From positions 1 to 47,223 of the forward strand of contig CAKOSN010000012.1 in NCBI GenBank assembly GCA_934102255.1: a stretch of 47,223 nt of DNA, given 5' to 3'. The notes beneath the pieces were generated by a model, which saw only the letters and a program-made list of their open reading frames with translations, had not been told where the DNA came from and ran no database searches. Both the position numbers and the translations under genes were made by a program. The stretch is from an uncultured Bacilli bacterium (GTDB taxonomy: Bacteria > Bacillota_I > Bacilli_A > RF39 > UBA660). Below, piece by piece: positions 9,143 to 19,213 of this stretch. The first letter of the stretch is position 1; every line of letters begins with the position of its first letter.

Positions 9143-9721
9143 CTATTCATTAACTTTAACCATTGCTGGTCTTAATAATTTATCTTTATACATATAGCCT
9201 TTTTGTAAAACATCTAAGACAACGCCTTGTTCTTCTTCAATAATATTTTCAGTAAGAACGGCGTCCATAAACTTAGGGTCAAATGGTTTATGTAAACATT
9301 CTATTTCGGTAACACCGATATTTTTTAAAACGGTAAGCATGTTAGTATATATCATTTTATATCCTTCTAGATACTTATCATTTTCGCTATTATCCATAGC
9401 TATTGCTCGTTCAAAGTTATCAATAATTGGTAACAATGATTTAATCAAGTCAGCTCCTTCATACATTGCTCTTTTAGATAATTCATCTTCATATCTACGA
9501 CGCATATTTTGGACTTCAGCTGACAAGCGAACAACTTTTTCGTTGCTAGTAGCAACCTCTTTTTTTAACTTCTCTAATTCTAAAGAATTTTTATTTTCTT
9601 TATTAAAGAAGGACTTCTTTTTTTCTTTATCTTTTGGTAGTTCCGGAGTTTCTTCTGTAGTTTTTTGTTCTTCTTGAGTAACTCCTGGTTCTACTTTTTT
9701 ACTTTTTTCTTCTTCAGTCAT
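9143..9721 (-). CDS. grpE: Nucleotide exchange factor GrpE
   Basis: Releases ADP from DnaK. The acidic, Lys/Glu-rich disordered N-terminus (about 1-50) is followed by the long dimerising coiled coil and a C-terminal beta domain with VLDVLQKGYMYKDKLLRPAMVKV, the GrpE signature region. I prefer the ATG at 9721 (192 residues). It is preceded by GATGAGGAAAAAA and overlaps the hrcA stop in an ATGACTGA junction. The in-frame ATG at 9739 lacks a ribosome binding site. Second gene of the heat-shock operon. Confidence 0.96.
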   Translation of the reverse strand: MTEEEKSKKVEPGVTQEEQKTTEETPELPKDKEKKKSFFNKENKNSLELEKLKKEVATSNEKVVRLSAEVQNMRRRYEDELSKRAMYEGADLIKSLLPIIDNFERAIAMDNSENDKYLEGYKMIYTNMLTVLKNIGVTEIECLHKPFDPKFMDAVLTENIIEEEQGVVLDVLQKGYMYKDKLLRPAMVKVNE

Positions 9722-10724
9722 TTTTTTCCTCATCATCATTTATATTTTCACTAATATATTGTAGTAAACCAACAACTTTATCATATTCCATTCGCTTAGG
9801 TCCAACTACCGCTATGGTACCTTCTTCCCCATCACGATGATATTTAGCTTTAACAATGGTAACATCTTTATCGAAATCATTTTCATCACCGATGTAAACA
9901 TTGATTCCTGATTTATCAGAATACATGTTTCTTGCTACTAATTCTTTATCTTCTAATTTACTAGCAATTCTCTTTAGACTATTTGCATCTTCATATTCTG
10001 GTTGATTATAAAGGTTTGCTTTACCGCCAAAGTGAATATTAGCTGTATTCTTAGCAAAATCACTAAAAGCATCATAGAAAATATTATAAACTTGTTCGTA
10101 CTGTAACATCTTCTTAGCAATAATAGGTTTAATTTCAAATTCTAACCTTTGCGATACTTCATCGATTGGTGTTCCTACTAACATTTTATTAATCATCTCG
10201 CCGGTCTTAACAATTTCACTAATATCAGTATCTGGTGATAAGACAAATTGCTTATTTTCAACAATTCCTTTATCAGTACATACTAATGCTACTATTTTGT
10301 TATCAGCAAGAGGAATAATATTAATTTGTTGTAGGGCATTATCTTTGGAACTACTACCCAATATTACCGAAGTATAATTAGTTATTTCACTTATTATATC
10401 AACACATTTATTTACAGCATCAGAAACAACTAAATTTTGATTTTGAAAGATTGTTTGTAATTTTAACATATCTTCGCCACTTAGTTCTTTAGGCTTCATT
10501 AAATATTCAACATAATATTTATAACCAGCCTCACTAGGTACTCTACCACTTGATATATGATTTTTCTCTATGTATCCTAATTGTTCTAAGTAAGCCATCT
10601 CATTTCTGATAGTGGCTGATGAACATTTGAATTTTTTACATAAAGATTTACTACCAACTGGTTTAGCATAAGATATATAATTTTCTACTATTTCTTTTAA
10701 TAGTAAACTCTCTCGTTCACTCAT
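9714..10724 (-). CDS. hrcA: Heat-inducible transcription repressor HrcA
   Basis: Represses class I heat-shock operons by binding CIRCE operators. Its activity depends on GroE in Bacillus, so misfolding stress relieves repression. The 336 residues comprise an N-terminal winged-helix domain (about 1-75, with the typical KPVGSKSLCKKF and SSATIRNEMAYLEQLGY) and the HrcA effector domain. The ATG at 10724 has GAGGTGAT about 6 nt upstream. It is the first gene of hrcA-grpE-dnaK and is autoregulated through the two CIRCE-like sites in its promoter region. Confidence 0.98.
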   Translation of the reverse strand: MSERESLLLKEIVENYISYAKPVGSKSLCKKFKCSSATIRNEMAYLEQLGYIEKNHISSGRVPSEAGYKYYVEYLMKPKELSGEDMLKLQTIFQNQNLVVSDAVNKCVDIISEITNYTSVILGSSSKDNALQQINIIPLADNKIVALVCTDKGIVENKQFVLSPDTDISEIVKTGEMINKMLVGTPIDEVSQRLEFEIKPIIAKKMLQYEQVYNIFYDAFSDFAKNTANIHFGGKANLYNQPEYEDANSLKRIASKLEDKELVARNMYSDKSGINVYIGDENDFDKDVTIVKAKYHRDGEEGTIAVVGPKRMEYDKVVGLLQYISENINDDEEKND

Positions 10725-10757
10725 ATCATCACCTCAATTAGCTATAAGCTAATGTGT

Positions 10758-10784
10758 TTAGCACTTTTTCTTTTCAAATGCTAA
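10758..10784. promoter_or_regulatory. CIRCE operator, proximal copy
   Basis: TTAGCACTT (10758-10766), a 9-nt spacer, then AAATGCTAA (10776-10784). The CIRCE consensus is TTAGCACTC-N9-GAGTGCTAA; this copy keeps the canonical N9 spacing with one mismatch between the arms. It lies downstream of the hrcA -10, within the 5' leader, where HrcA would block elongation or initiation. Confidence 0.75.
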
Positions 10785-10788
10785 AATC

Positions 10789-10817
10789 ATTATATATTAT
10801 ATGTTAGCACTTGTCAA
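10789..10817 (-). promoter_or_regulatory. Sigma-A promoter of hrcA-grpE-dnaK
   Basis: On the minus strand TTGACA (10817-10812), a 17-nt spacer, then TATAAT (10794-10789): both hexamers match the consensus perfectly. The -35 sits inside the distal CIRCE copy, so repressor binding would exclude RNA polymerase. Confidence 0.9.
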
Positions 10818-10831
10818 TATATGAGTGCTAA
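10804..10831. promoter_or_regulatory. CIRCE operator, distal copy
   Basis: TTAGCACT (10804-10811) and AGTGCTAA (10824-10831) form perfect arms, but the span is 28 nt instead of 27, which amounts to an N10 spacer. It overlaps the -35 hexamer of the hrcA promoter. Together with the copy at 10758-10784 it forms a double operator. The remaining sequence up to rpoC (about 10832-11011) holds nothing I can name. Confidence 0.8.
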
Positions 10832-11011
10832 TTTTTAAAATTTTTTTTGAATTTAATGTCTCCTTATAAGTGTCCTAGAGGATTATTCATGCCTAAGATA
10901 ATAGGAATAAATTATAATAATCTATTTGATTTTAAGCTTATTTTTTGTTTGATAATTTTTTATTTGCTACCTTTATTTTGTACTAAATTATAATTATTTA
11001 TGTAATTAAGT

Positions 11012-11044
11012 GAAAAAAAGAAACTACTATTCTTCAGTAGCTTC
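11012..11044 (-). terminator. Terminator of the rpoBC operon
   Basis: A 10-bp stem joins 11035-11044 to 11020-11029 (with G-T pairs) around a 5-nt loop, followed by a run of seven T on the minus strand. The hairpin includes the last rpoC codons and its stop codon. Confidence 0.85.
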
Positions 11045-14000
11045 TTCTTCATCTGTAACATTTAAATCAATATCTTCATTTGCAGAAGTATCAGTATTTT
11101 CTTCTAAAGTAATATCGTTGGTTTCGCTATTTTTTACTTCATCAGTTACATCATCACTCATTAATTTATCTTCTAATGCTTCACTAGCATCATCTTCAAT
11201 AAATTCTTTTTCTAGTTCAAATTTAACATCAGAATATTGTTTAGCACCAGTACCTGCTGGAATTAATTTACCAATAATAACATTTTCTTTTAATCCTCTT
11301 AAGTGATCTACTTTACCTCTAATCGCAGCATCAGTAAGAACTCTTGTTGTTTCTTGGAAGGATGCAGCTGATAAGAAGGAATCAGTTTCTAATGATGCTT
11401 TAGTAATACCAAGCATAATTGGAAGTCCTGTTGCAGGAACACCACCAGTAAGTAATACTGGTTTATTAGCAGCAGCAAATTCATTTAGAGTTACTGATAA
11501 GCCAGCAACTAAGTTAGTATCGCCACCATCTAATACTTTCATCTTCGAAATCATACGACGTACGATAACTTCGATATGTTTATCGGAAACATCAACACCT
11601 TGTGATTTATATACTTTTTGAACTTCTTTAACAATATATTGTTGTGCAGTAATTGGGTCTGTTACAGCAAGTAATTCTTTTGGTGCAATAGAACCAGTTG
11701 TTAATGGGTCCCCGGCTTTAACAGTTTGACCTAATTCAACACATAATTTAGTATTGTAGTTTGTAATATGTTCTCTAGCTTCAACGTCATTTTCGATAAC
11801 AATCTTAAATTTGAAGTTATTTTCTTCGATACTAGCAATCTTACCACCGATTTCAGCAATAGTTGCTTTACCTTTTGGATTTCTAGCTTCGAATAGTTCT
11901 TCTACTCTTGGAAGACCTTGAGTAATGTCGCCACCGGCAACACCACCTTCGTGGAATGTACGCATCGTTAACTGAGTACCTGGTTCACCGATTGATTGAG
12001 CAGCCATAATACCAACAGCCTCACCTGTTTCAACCATGTTACCAGTTGCAAGGTTACGACCATAACAATGTTGACATACACCGTTAACAGTATTACAAGT
12101 TAGAACACTTCTAATCTTAACGCTCTTAATACCAGCATTAATAATCTTATTAGCAATAGCTTCAGTAATATATTGATTTTTATCAATAATAACTTCCTTA
12201 GTTTCTGGATTAATTACTTTAGTTGCTGTATAACGACCAATAATTCTTTCGATTAATGGTTCAATCATTGTATTAGATCTTTCATCAATAAAGTCAGTAA
12301 CTTCAACACCATTAATAGTGCCACAGTCTTCTTCTTTAACAACGATATCTTGAGCAACATCTACTAAACGACGAGTTAAGTAACCTGAATCGGCAGTTCT
12401 TAAGGCTGTATCAACGATACCTTTACGACCACCTCTGGTACCGATAAAGAACTCGGTTACATTACAACCTTCAATTAAGTTAGACTTAATTGGAATTTCA
12501 ATAGTTTCACCAGTTGGTTTGGCAATTAAACCACGCATACCGGCAAGTTGGTTAAACTGGTTAGCAGAACCACGGGCACCAGAATTCATCATCATGAAGA
12601 TTGGGTTCATGGTATTTTTCTTAGCAATAGTTTGTAATTCGTTAGAAATATCACTAGTTGCTTTAGCCCATAGGGCACAAACATTTTTATAACGTTCATC
12701 CTCAGTAATTAAACCTCTAGTGAACTCTTTATTAATCTTGTTAACTTTCTTTTGAGTTTCATCGATGATTTGTTGTTTATTATCTGATACGATAATATCA
12801 TTCATGGAAATAGAAATACCAGCAACAGTTGAATATTTGAAACCTAAATCTTTTAATTTATCTAACATAACTGAAGTTTCAGTAGTTTTATAACGCTTAA
12901 AGACTTGGGCAATTAATTTACTTAATGTCTTCTTAACGAATGGTTCAGCAAGAGGCATTTTAGCAATTTCTGTTTTTAAATCAGTACCCATTGGCAAGAA
13001 ATATCTATCTGGAGTAATGCCTGTAATATTAGCATCACTTGGTTCATTAACATATGGATAAGAATCTGGTAAAATTTCATTAAATTTAATTTTACCTACA
13101 GTAGTAACTAAATATTTATCTTTTTGTTCATCAGTAAATAATTTATGTGTAAAGCTTGCAACTGGAATAGCAATTCTGGTATGTAGAGAAATATCTTTTC
13201 TTTCATAAGCCATTAAAGCTTCATTACAGTTCTTATAAGCTTTACCTTCGTTTTCTAAGCCAGCTTCTTCGATAGATAGATAATAGTTACCTAAAATCAT
13301 ATCCTGTGAAGGAGTAACAATTGGTTTACCATCAGAAGGTTTTAAGATGTTATTAGCACCTAACATTAAGATTCTAGCTTCAGCTTTGGCTTCTTCTGAT
13401 AATGGTACGTGTACAGCCATTTGGTCACCATCGAAATCGGCATTAAATGCAGCACATACAAGTGGATGCAAACGCATAGCTTTGCCACCAACTAATACTG
13501 GTTCGAAAGCTTGAATACCTAAACGGTGTAGTGTTGGAGCACGGTTTAGCATTACTGGATGTTCAGTAATTACATCTTCAACAACATCCCATACACATTC
13601 ATCTTTATTATCAATTAATTTTTTAGCACCCTTAATATTGTGTGCAAGGCCTCTTTCAACTAGACCATGAATAACATGTGGTTTAAATAGCTCTAGAGCC
13701 ATATCTTTAGGAAGACCACATTGATACATCTTTAATGATGGACCAACAACGATAACGGAACGACCAGAGTAATCTACACGTTTACCTAATAAGTTTTGAC
13801 GGAAACGACCTTGTTTACCTTTTAACATACTAGATAATGACTTTAATGGACGATTACCAGCTGCTGTTACACTTCTACCATGACGACCATTATCAAATAA
13901 TGAGTCAACAGCTTCTTGTAACATACGTTTTTCATTTTGAACAATGATAGTTGGTGCTCCTAATTCTAGTAATTTCTTTAAACGATTATTACGGTTAATA

Positions 14001-14782
14001 ATACGACGATACAAATCATTTAAATCACTAGTAGCAAAACGACCACCGTCTAATTGAATCATTGGACGTAAATCTGGTGGAATAACAGGAAGCGCTGTTA
14101 GAATCATCCATTCAGGACGATTACCAGAGTCTTTGAAGGCTACTAAACAGTCAAGACGTTTAACTAAACGAATTCTCTTTTGACCAGTAGCACCATCTAA
14201 TTCTTTTCTTAAATCTTCAATTTCTTTATCTAAATCCACTTCTTTTAGTAAAGTTTGGATAGCCTCAGCACCCATACCTACTTTGAAAGCATTACCATAT
14301 TTTTCATAATATGCACGATATTCTTTATCAGATAAAGTTTGTTTCTTCTCCAAAGGAACATTTCCTGGGTCTAAAACAACATAAGAAACATAATATAATA
14401 CTTCTTCTAAGTCTCTTGGTGACATATCAAGAACAAGTCCCATTTTAGAAGGAACACCTTTAAAGAACCAAATGTGTGAGCAAGGAGCAGCAAGTTCAAT
14501 GTGTCCCATACGTTCACGACGTACTTTACTTGATGTTACTTCTACTCCACAACGGTCACATATAACGTTTTTATATCTTAAACGTTTATATTTACCACAA
14601 GCACATTCATAATCCTTAGTTGGTCCGAAGATTTTTTCACAGAACAAACCGTCTCTTTCTGGTTTCTGAGTACGATAGTTAATAGTTTCTGGTTTTTTTA
14701 CTTCACCATAAGACCATTCACGGATTTTTTCAGGGGAGGCAATAGATACCTTAATACCTCTAAAATTATTTACATCCATCAT
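11027..14782 (-). CDS. rpoC: DNA-directed RNA polymerase subunit beta'
   Basis: Largest core RNA polymerase subunit. The N-terminal zinc finger has Cys60, Cys62, Cys75 and Cys78. The catalytic loop NADFDGDQMAVH carries the three Mg-binding Asp residues. The second zinc site includes CNTVNGVCQHC, and the trigger-loop region GIMAAQSIGEPGTQLTMRTFH is intact. At 1251 residues it is somewhat longer than the Bacillus protein, mostly because of an acidic, probably disordered C-terminal tail of about 60 residues rich in Glu, Asp and Thr. Its start overlaps the rpoB stop by 4 nt (ATGA), with AGGAGG upstream, so the two are translationally coupled. Confidence 0.99.
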   Translation of the reverse strand: MMDVNNFRGIKVSIASPEKIREWSYGEVKKPETINYRTQKPERDGLFCEKIFGPTKDYECACGKYKRLRYKNVICDRCGVEVTSSKVRRERMGHIELAAPCSHIWFFKGVPSKMGLVLDMSPRDLEEVLYYVSYVVLDPGNVPLEKKQTLSDKEYRAYYEKYGNAFKVGMGAEAIQTLLKEVDLDKEIEDLRKELDGATGQKRIRLVKRLDCLVAFKDSGNRPEWMILTALPVIPPDLRPMIQLDGGRFATSDLNDLYRRIINRNNRLKKLLELGAPTIIVQNEKRMLQEAVDSLFDNGRHGRSVTAAGNRPLKSLSSMLKGKQGRFRQNLLGKRVDYSGRSVIVVGPSLKMYQCGLPKDMALELFKPHVIHGLVERGLAHNIKGAKKLIDNKDECVWDVVEDVITEHPVMLNRAPTLHRLGIQAFEPVLVGGKAMRLHPLVCAAFNADFDGDQMAVHVPLSEEAKAEARILMLGANNILKPSDGKPIVTPSQDMILGNYYLSIEEAGLENEGKAYKNCNEALMAYERKDISLHTRIAIPVASFTHKLFTDEQKDKYLVTTVGKIKFNEILPDSYPYVNEPSDANITGITPDRYFLPMGTDLKTEIAKMPLAEPFVKKTLSKLIAQVFKRYKTTETSVMLDKLKDLGFKYSTVAGISISMNDIIVSDNKQQIIDETQKKVNKINKEFTRGLITEDERYKNVCALWAKATSDISNELQTIAKKNTMNPIFMMMNSGARGSANQFNQLAGMRGLIAKPTGETIEIPIKSNLIEGCNVTEFFIGTRGGRKGIVDTALRTADSGYLTRRLVDVAQDIVVKEEDCGTINGVEVTDFIDERSNTMIEPLIERIIGRYTATKVINPETKEVIIDKNQYITEAIANKIINAGIKSVKIRSVLTCNTVNGVCQHCYGRNLATGNMVETGEAVGIMAAQSIGEPGTQLTMRTFHEGGVAGGDITQGLPRVEELFEARNPKGKATIAEIGGKIASIEENNFKFKIVIENDVEAREHITNYNTKLCVELGQTVKAGDPLTTGSIAPKELLAVTDPITAQQYIVKEVQKVYKSQGVDVSDKHIEVIVRRMISKMKVLDGGDTNLVAGLSVTLNEFAAANKPVLLTGGVPATGLPIMLGITKASLETDSFLSAASFQETTRVLTDAAIRGKVDHLRGLKENVIIGKLIPAGTGAKQYSDVKFELEKEFIEDDASEALEDKLMSDDVTDEVKNSETNDITLEENTDTSANEDIDLNVTDEEEATEE

Positions 14783-17700
14783 ATAATTTCATCCTCCTCT
14801 TCTTCTAGAATATTTCCGTCTTCTGGAAATTCTAAATTATCCAAATCATCATCTTCGTCTTCTTCATCGTCTAAATAATCATCATTAGGTTCTTCTGGTT
14901 TTGGTTCATTGTTAGGGTTTTCATTAACTTCATTAGTTAATTCCTTAATTTTTAAGGCATCAACTGGTTCATCATCGGATTCCATTTCTTTTAAGTCAAC
15001 TAACTTATTATTTTGGTCTAAAATTTCAACATCTAAACCTAGAGCTTGGAATTCTTTAATTAATACTCTAAATGATTCTGGAATACCAGCTTCATCGATT
15101 GGTTTACCTTTAACTAATGATTCATAAACTTTAACACGGCCCATAACATCATCGGCTTTAATAGTCATCATTTCTTGTAGGACGTTAGCAGCACCATAAG
15201 CATATAGAGCCCAAACTTCCATTTCTCCGAATCTTTGACCACCAAATTGTGCTTTACCACCTAATGGTTGTTGAGTAACCATTGAGTAAGGTCCTGTACT
15301 TCTGGCATGAATCTTATCATCAACCATATGGTGTAGTTTTACCATATACATAACACCAACAGATACACGGTTTTCAAAGGCATCTCCAGTACGGCCATCA
15401 TAAAGGACAGTCTTACCATCATGGTCAAGTCCTGCTTCTGCCATTTGTTCATAAATTTCATCTTGGTGGGCACCATCGAATACTGGTGTTGCATACTTAA
15501 CGCCTAATTTTTTACCAGCTATACCTAAATGTAATTCTAAAATCTGACCGATATTCATACGTGAAGGAACACCTTGTGGGTTTAAGACGATATCTACTGG
15601 AGTACCATCTGGCATGTAAGGCATATCTTCTTCTGGTAAAATTAGAGAAATAACACCTTTATTGCCGTGACGACCAGACATCTTATCGCCGACTTGAATC
15701 TTACGTTTTTGAATAATATAAACACGAACTATTTTTGAAACACCTGCAGGTAGTTCATCAGAGTTTTCTTTAGTATAAACTTTGATATCATGAACAATAC
15801 CACCAGCACCGTGTTCTACTTTTAATGAAGTATCTCTTACTTCACGAGTTTTTTCGCCGAAAATTGCATGTAACAATTTTTCTTCAGCAGTTAATTCTTG
15901 AACACCTTTTGGTGTAACCTTACCTACTAAGATATCACCGTCTTTAACTTCAGTACCGATACGAACAATACCATTAGCATCTAAGTTTTTACGAGCATCT
16001 TCACCAACATTTGGAATATCTCTAGTAATTTCCTCAGGTCCTAACTTAGTATCACGACATTCAATATCATAGTGTTCAATATGTAGTGATGTATAAACAT
16101 CATCTTTAACTAATCTTTCATTTAATACAACAGCATCTTCATAGTTATAACCATTACAAGTCATAAATGCTACTAGCATGTTTTTACCTAGGGCAAGTTC
16201 ACCATTTTTAGTTGATGGACCATCAGCGATAACTTCACCACGATGAACGCTATCACCCTTCTTAACGATTGGATGATGGTTAATAGTTGTAGCAGAGTTA
16301 CTTCTTTCATAGTTTGCTAAATGATAAGTATCAGTGCCTTTAGCATTTTTAACGATAATCTTCTTACCATCAGCATAATCAACAACACCATCAGCTTTAG
16401 CAATAATTGTTGAACCAGAATCTCTAGCGGCAATGTATTCAACACCAGTACCAACGATAGGAGATTCACAAGTTAATAGTGGAACAGCTTGACGTTGCAT
16501 GTTCGCACCCATCAAGGCTCTGTGGGCATCATCATGTTCTAAGAATGGGATGCAACTTGTTGTAATAGATACAATTTGACTTGGTGCAACATCGATAAAG
16601 TCAACGTCTTCACGTTTAACCATAACAGCTTCACCGTCTAAACGAGCGATTACTTTTTCATCTAAGATTTCATCATCATCACTCATGTTAATAGCAGCAG
16701 ATGCAATATTATAATCTGCTTCTTCATCAGCAGTTAAATAAACGATTTCATCAGTTGCATGACAATTAACAACTTTACGATATGGAGTCATTAAGAAACC
16801 ATATTCATTAATCTTCGCATAACTTGCTAAAGATGTAATTAAACCGATATTTTGACCTTCTGGAGATTCGATAGGACAAATTCTACCATAGTGACTTGAG
16901 TTAACATCACGAACATCCATACCAGCACGGTCTCTGGCAAGTCCACCTGGCCCTAAAGATGACAAACGTCTCTTATCAGTAAGTTCAGCGATTGGGTTAA
17001 TTTGTTCCATGAATTTTGACAACTGAGAAGAACCAAAGAATTCTTTTAAAGCTGCTGTAACAGGTCTAATATTAATTAATGTTTTTGGTGTAATAGATTC
17101 AATTTCTTGGGTAGTCATACGTTCACGAATAACACGTTCCATGCGAGCCATACCAACATTGAATTGTTTTTGAACTAACTCACCTACTTGTCTTACACGA
17201 CGGTTAGATAAGTTATCAATTTCATCATCACGACCAATGCCTTCTTGTAAGTCTAAGTAATAAGATACAGATGCATAAACATCAGAAATAGTTAAACGAC
17301 GGCTATCGATAGTTGGGTCATTACCAATAATTTCAATAACTTTAGTTTCATCTTTCTTATTATAAACTTTAACAGTTTGAACTTTGTTATATTCATCTAA
17401 CTCTTCATTAATCATTACTTCTTTTACGTTGTAACCATTATTAAATATTGGACGAACACTCTCTAAAACATCTTTAGTTACTAAAGTACCAGTACTAGCA
17501 ACTACCTCGCCATTTTCATCTTTAATATCTTCAGCTAATGTACAACCGATTAAACGATCTAAAACATTTAGCTTACGATTTAATTTATAACGACCTACTT
17601 TTGCTAAGTCATATCTAAATTTATCGAAGAATCTAGTAATTAATTGGTTTTTAGCACTATCTAGTGTAGCTGGTTCACCTGGTCTTAATTTTTCATAAAT

Positions 17701-18411
17701 TTCGATTAAGGCTTCATCAGTATTTTTCGTACTATCTTTTTCGATTGAATTCTTAATATAAGGATTTTCACCGAAAAGTCCTAAAATGTCTTCATCACTA
17801 GAAAGACCTAATGCTCTTAGGAAAGTCGTAATAGGTACTTTTCTTGTACGGTCAATACGTACATATAAAATATCTCTTGCATCAAGTTCATATTCTAACC
17901 AAGTTCCGTGATTAGGAATTAATTCTGATGTAATAACACGACGTCCGTTTTTATCTACTTCTTTTTTAAAGTAAATAGATGGACTACGTACTAATTGTGA
18001 TACGATAACTCTTTCTGCGCCATTGATAATAAATGTACCAGCATCTGTCATCATAGGGATATCGCCTAGGAATATTTCTTGTTCCTTAACTTCGCCTGTT
18101 TCATGAATGAATACTCTTGCTAATACCTTTAATGGTGCCGCATAGTTTACCATACGTTCTTTTGCTTCTTTAATTGAATATCTTGGCTTATCAAAATAAT
18201 AATCACCAAGTTCTACCGTAATATTGCCAGTGAAGCTTTCTACAGGAAATAAATCGTCAATAGATTCTTTAATACCTTCGTCTAAGAACCATTGATAAGA
18301 TTTCTTTTGAATTTCTAGTAGATCTGTCAATTCTAAGGTGTTTTTAATTTTGCTGAATGTGCGTCTTTCAGCATGATCTCCAAATTTTTTTGTCTTAAAT
18401 GCCACTTGCAT
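14779..18411 (-). CDS. rpoB: DNA-directed RNA polymerase subunit beta
   Basis: Core RNA polymerase beta subunit, 1210 residues. The rifampicin-pocket region with FFGSSQLSKFMEQINPIAEL and the following RRLSSLGPGGL is present and looks normal. GDKMSGRHGNKG and the C-terminal GQRFGEMEVWALYAYGA region are also intact. The last 50 or so residues form a strongly acidic tail of Glu/Asp runs. The ATG at 18411 sits close behind AGGGGTGA; a GTG two codons later (18405) has more usual spacing and could be the true start. It follows ybxB with a 67-nt gap, as in Bacillus subtilis. Confidence 0.99.
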   Translation of the reverse strand: MQVAFKTKKFGDHAERRTFSKIKNTLELTDLLEIQKKSYQWFLDEGIKESIDDLFPVESFTGNITVELGDYYFDKPRYSIKEAKERMVNYAAPLKVLARVFIHETGEVKEQEIFLGDIPMMTDAGTFIINGAERVIVSQLVRSPSIYFKKEVDKNGRRVITSELIPNHGTWLEYELDARDILYVRIDRTRKVPITTFLRALGLSSDEDILGLFGENPYIKNSIEKDSTKNTDEALIEIYEKLRPGEPATLDSAKNQLITRFFDKFRYDLAKVGRYKLNRKLNVLDRLIGCTLAEDIKDENGEVVASTGTLVTKDVLESVRPIFNNGYNVKEVMINEELDEYNKVQTVKVYNKKDETKVIEIIGNDPTIDSRRLTISDVYASVSYYLDLQEGIGRDDEIDNLSNRRVRQVGELVQKQFNVGMARMERVIRERMTTQEIESITPKTLINIRPVTAALKEFFGSSQLSKFMEQINPIAELTDKRRLSSLGPGGLARDRAGMDVRDVNSSHYGRICPIESPEGQNIGLITSLASYAKINEYGFLMTPYRKVVNCHATDEIVYLTADEEADYNIASAAINMSDDDEILDEKVIARLDGEAVMVKREDVDFIDVAPSQIVSITTSCIPFLEHDDAHRALMGANMQRQAVPLLTCESPIVGTGVEYIAARDSGSTIIAKADGVVDYADGKKIIVKNAKGTDTYHLANYERSNSATTINHHPIVKKGDSVHRGEVIADGPSTKNGELALGKNMLVAFMTCNGYNYEDAVVLNERLVKDDVYTSLHIEHYDIECRDTKLGPEEITRDIPNVGEDARKNLDANGIVRIGTEVKDGDILVGKVTPKGVQELTAEEKLLHAIFGEKTREVRDTSLKVEHGAGGIVHDIKVYTKENSDELPAGVSKIVRVYIIQKRKIQVGDKMSGRHGNKGVISLILPEEDMPYMPDGTPVDIVLNPQGVPSRMNIGQILELHLGIAGKKLGVKYATPVFDGAHQDEIYEQMAEAGLDHDGKTVLYDGRTGDAFENRVSVGVMYMVKLHHMVDDKIHARSTGPYSMVTQQPLGGKAQFGGQRFGEMEVWALYAYGAANVLQEMMTIKADDVMGRVKVYESLVKGKPIDEAGIPESFRVLIKEFQALGLDVEILDQNNKLVDLKEMESDDEPVDALKIKELTNEVNENPNNEPKPEEPNDDYLDDEEDEDDDLDNLEFPEDGNILEEEEDEII

Positions 18412-18478
18412 TCACCCCTATACCTAATATTTTTTGAGTACCTTTTAAATACGTCAACAATTTTCGATTTTATAAAAT

Positions 18479-19093
18479 TTATCTAGCCTTGTCAACATTT
18501 TTAGCCTTAATTACGTAAAAACCTTTGCACTTTTCAACTAGATTCACATCATAGTCGGGTTTTAGTAGATTAATTATACTCTTGGCTCCCTGATCTTTTC
18601 TTATAACAAACCACAATTCGCCGTCATCATTTAAATGTTTTAACGAATCAAGTAGTATCTTTTCCACTACTACTTTCCCTGCCCTTATAGGAGGATTTGT
18701 CACAATCAAATCATAATTTTTATTGATGCTACTTAAAGCATCGCTATAAAAGGCTTTTGCATCCACCTTATTGTTCTTAATATTCATATTGGCTAAATGA
18801 ATTGCTCGGTTATTAACATCAACCATATCAAACTTACTATTAAGTAGTTTAGAAAGACTAATGCCTATAAAACCATAACCACATCCAACATCTAACGCGT
18901 TAATATTTTTCTTATCATAATTTTTAAGAAGAACCTTAACTAAATTCAGACTGCCAAAATCTATTTTATCCTTAGAAAAAACGCCATTATCTGAAGTAAA
19001 TAAAAAAGGAACACCATTTACTTCATAACTTATTGTGCGTAATTCACTTTTTAAATTTTCGTTATTTGTAAAATAATGTTCCAATTTTATCAC
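18479..19093 (-). CDS. ybxB: YbxB-like class I methyltransferase (RsmC-type)
   Basis: A 204-residue SAM-dependent methyltransferase of the small RsmC-like (MTS) family. It contains FTSDNGVFSKDKIDFGS near the N-terminus, the SAM motif DVGCGYGFIG at about 68-77 and the catalytic NPPIRAG motif at about 134-140. RsmC relatives methylate guanine N2 in 16S rRNA; for YbxB the target is inferred. The start codon is GTG with only a modest GGGGAAA element. Its place directly before rpoB-rpoC matches Bacillus subtilis, although rplJ-rplL, which precede it there, are absent; a tRNA-Met on the other strand replaces them. Confidence 0.88.
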   Translation of the reverse strand: MIKLEHYFTNNENLKSELRTISYEVNGVPFLFTSDNGVFSKDKIDFGSLNLVKVLLKNYDKKNINALDVGCGYGFIGISLSKLLNSKFDMVDVNNRAIHLANMNIKNNKVDAKAFYSDALSSINKNYDLIVTNPPIRAGKVVVEKILLDSLKHLNDDGELWFVIRKDQGAKSIINLLKPDYDVNLVEKCKGFYVIKAKNVDKAR

Positions 19094-19126
19094 CGTTCCG
19101 TTTCCCCATAAGGCAAATATATCTAA

Positions 19127-19155
19127 ATTATAGTCTATTTAGAAAAAAAATGCAA
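19127..19155 (-). promoter_or_regulatory. Promoter of ybxB-rpoB-rpoC
   Basis: On the minus strand TTGCAT (19155-19150), 17 nt, TATAAT (19132-19127). It is back to back with the tRNA-Met promoter on the plus strand; the two -35 elements are only 7 nt apart. Confidence 0.7.
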
Positions 19156-19162
19156 GTTTTTA

Positions 19163-19192
19163 TTGACAAAAAAAGAAAAGTTTTGTTATAAT
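19163..19192 (+). promoter_or_regulatory. Promoter of tRNA-Met
   Basis: TTGACA (19163-19168), 18 nt, TATAAT (19187-19192), both perfect hexamers. Initiation near 19199 would leave a 5' extension of roughly 15 nt before the mature tRNA. Confidence 0.85.
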
Positions 19193-19213
19193 TAAAAAGT
19201 GTCAGGAAAAAAT

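Noticed and set aside
11010..11306. Plus-strand ORF rich in Ser over the rpoC 3' end
   Set aside because: It is the reverse of the acidic rpoC tail and terminator; no ribosome binding site and biased composition.
14779..15000. Acidic tail of RpoB as an unusual extension
   Set aside because: Acidic RpoB C-termini are common in Bacilli; only composition is notable.
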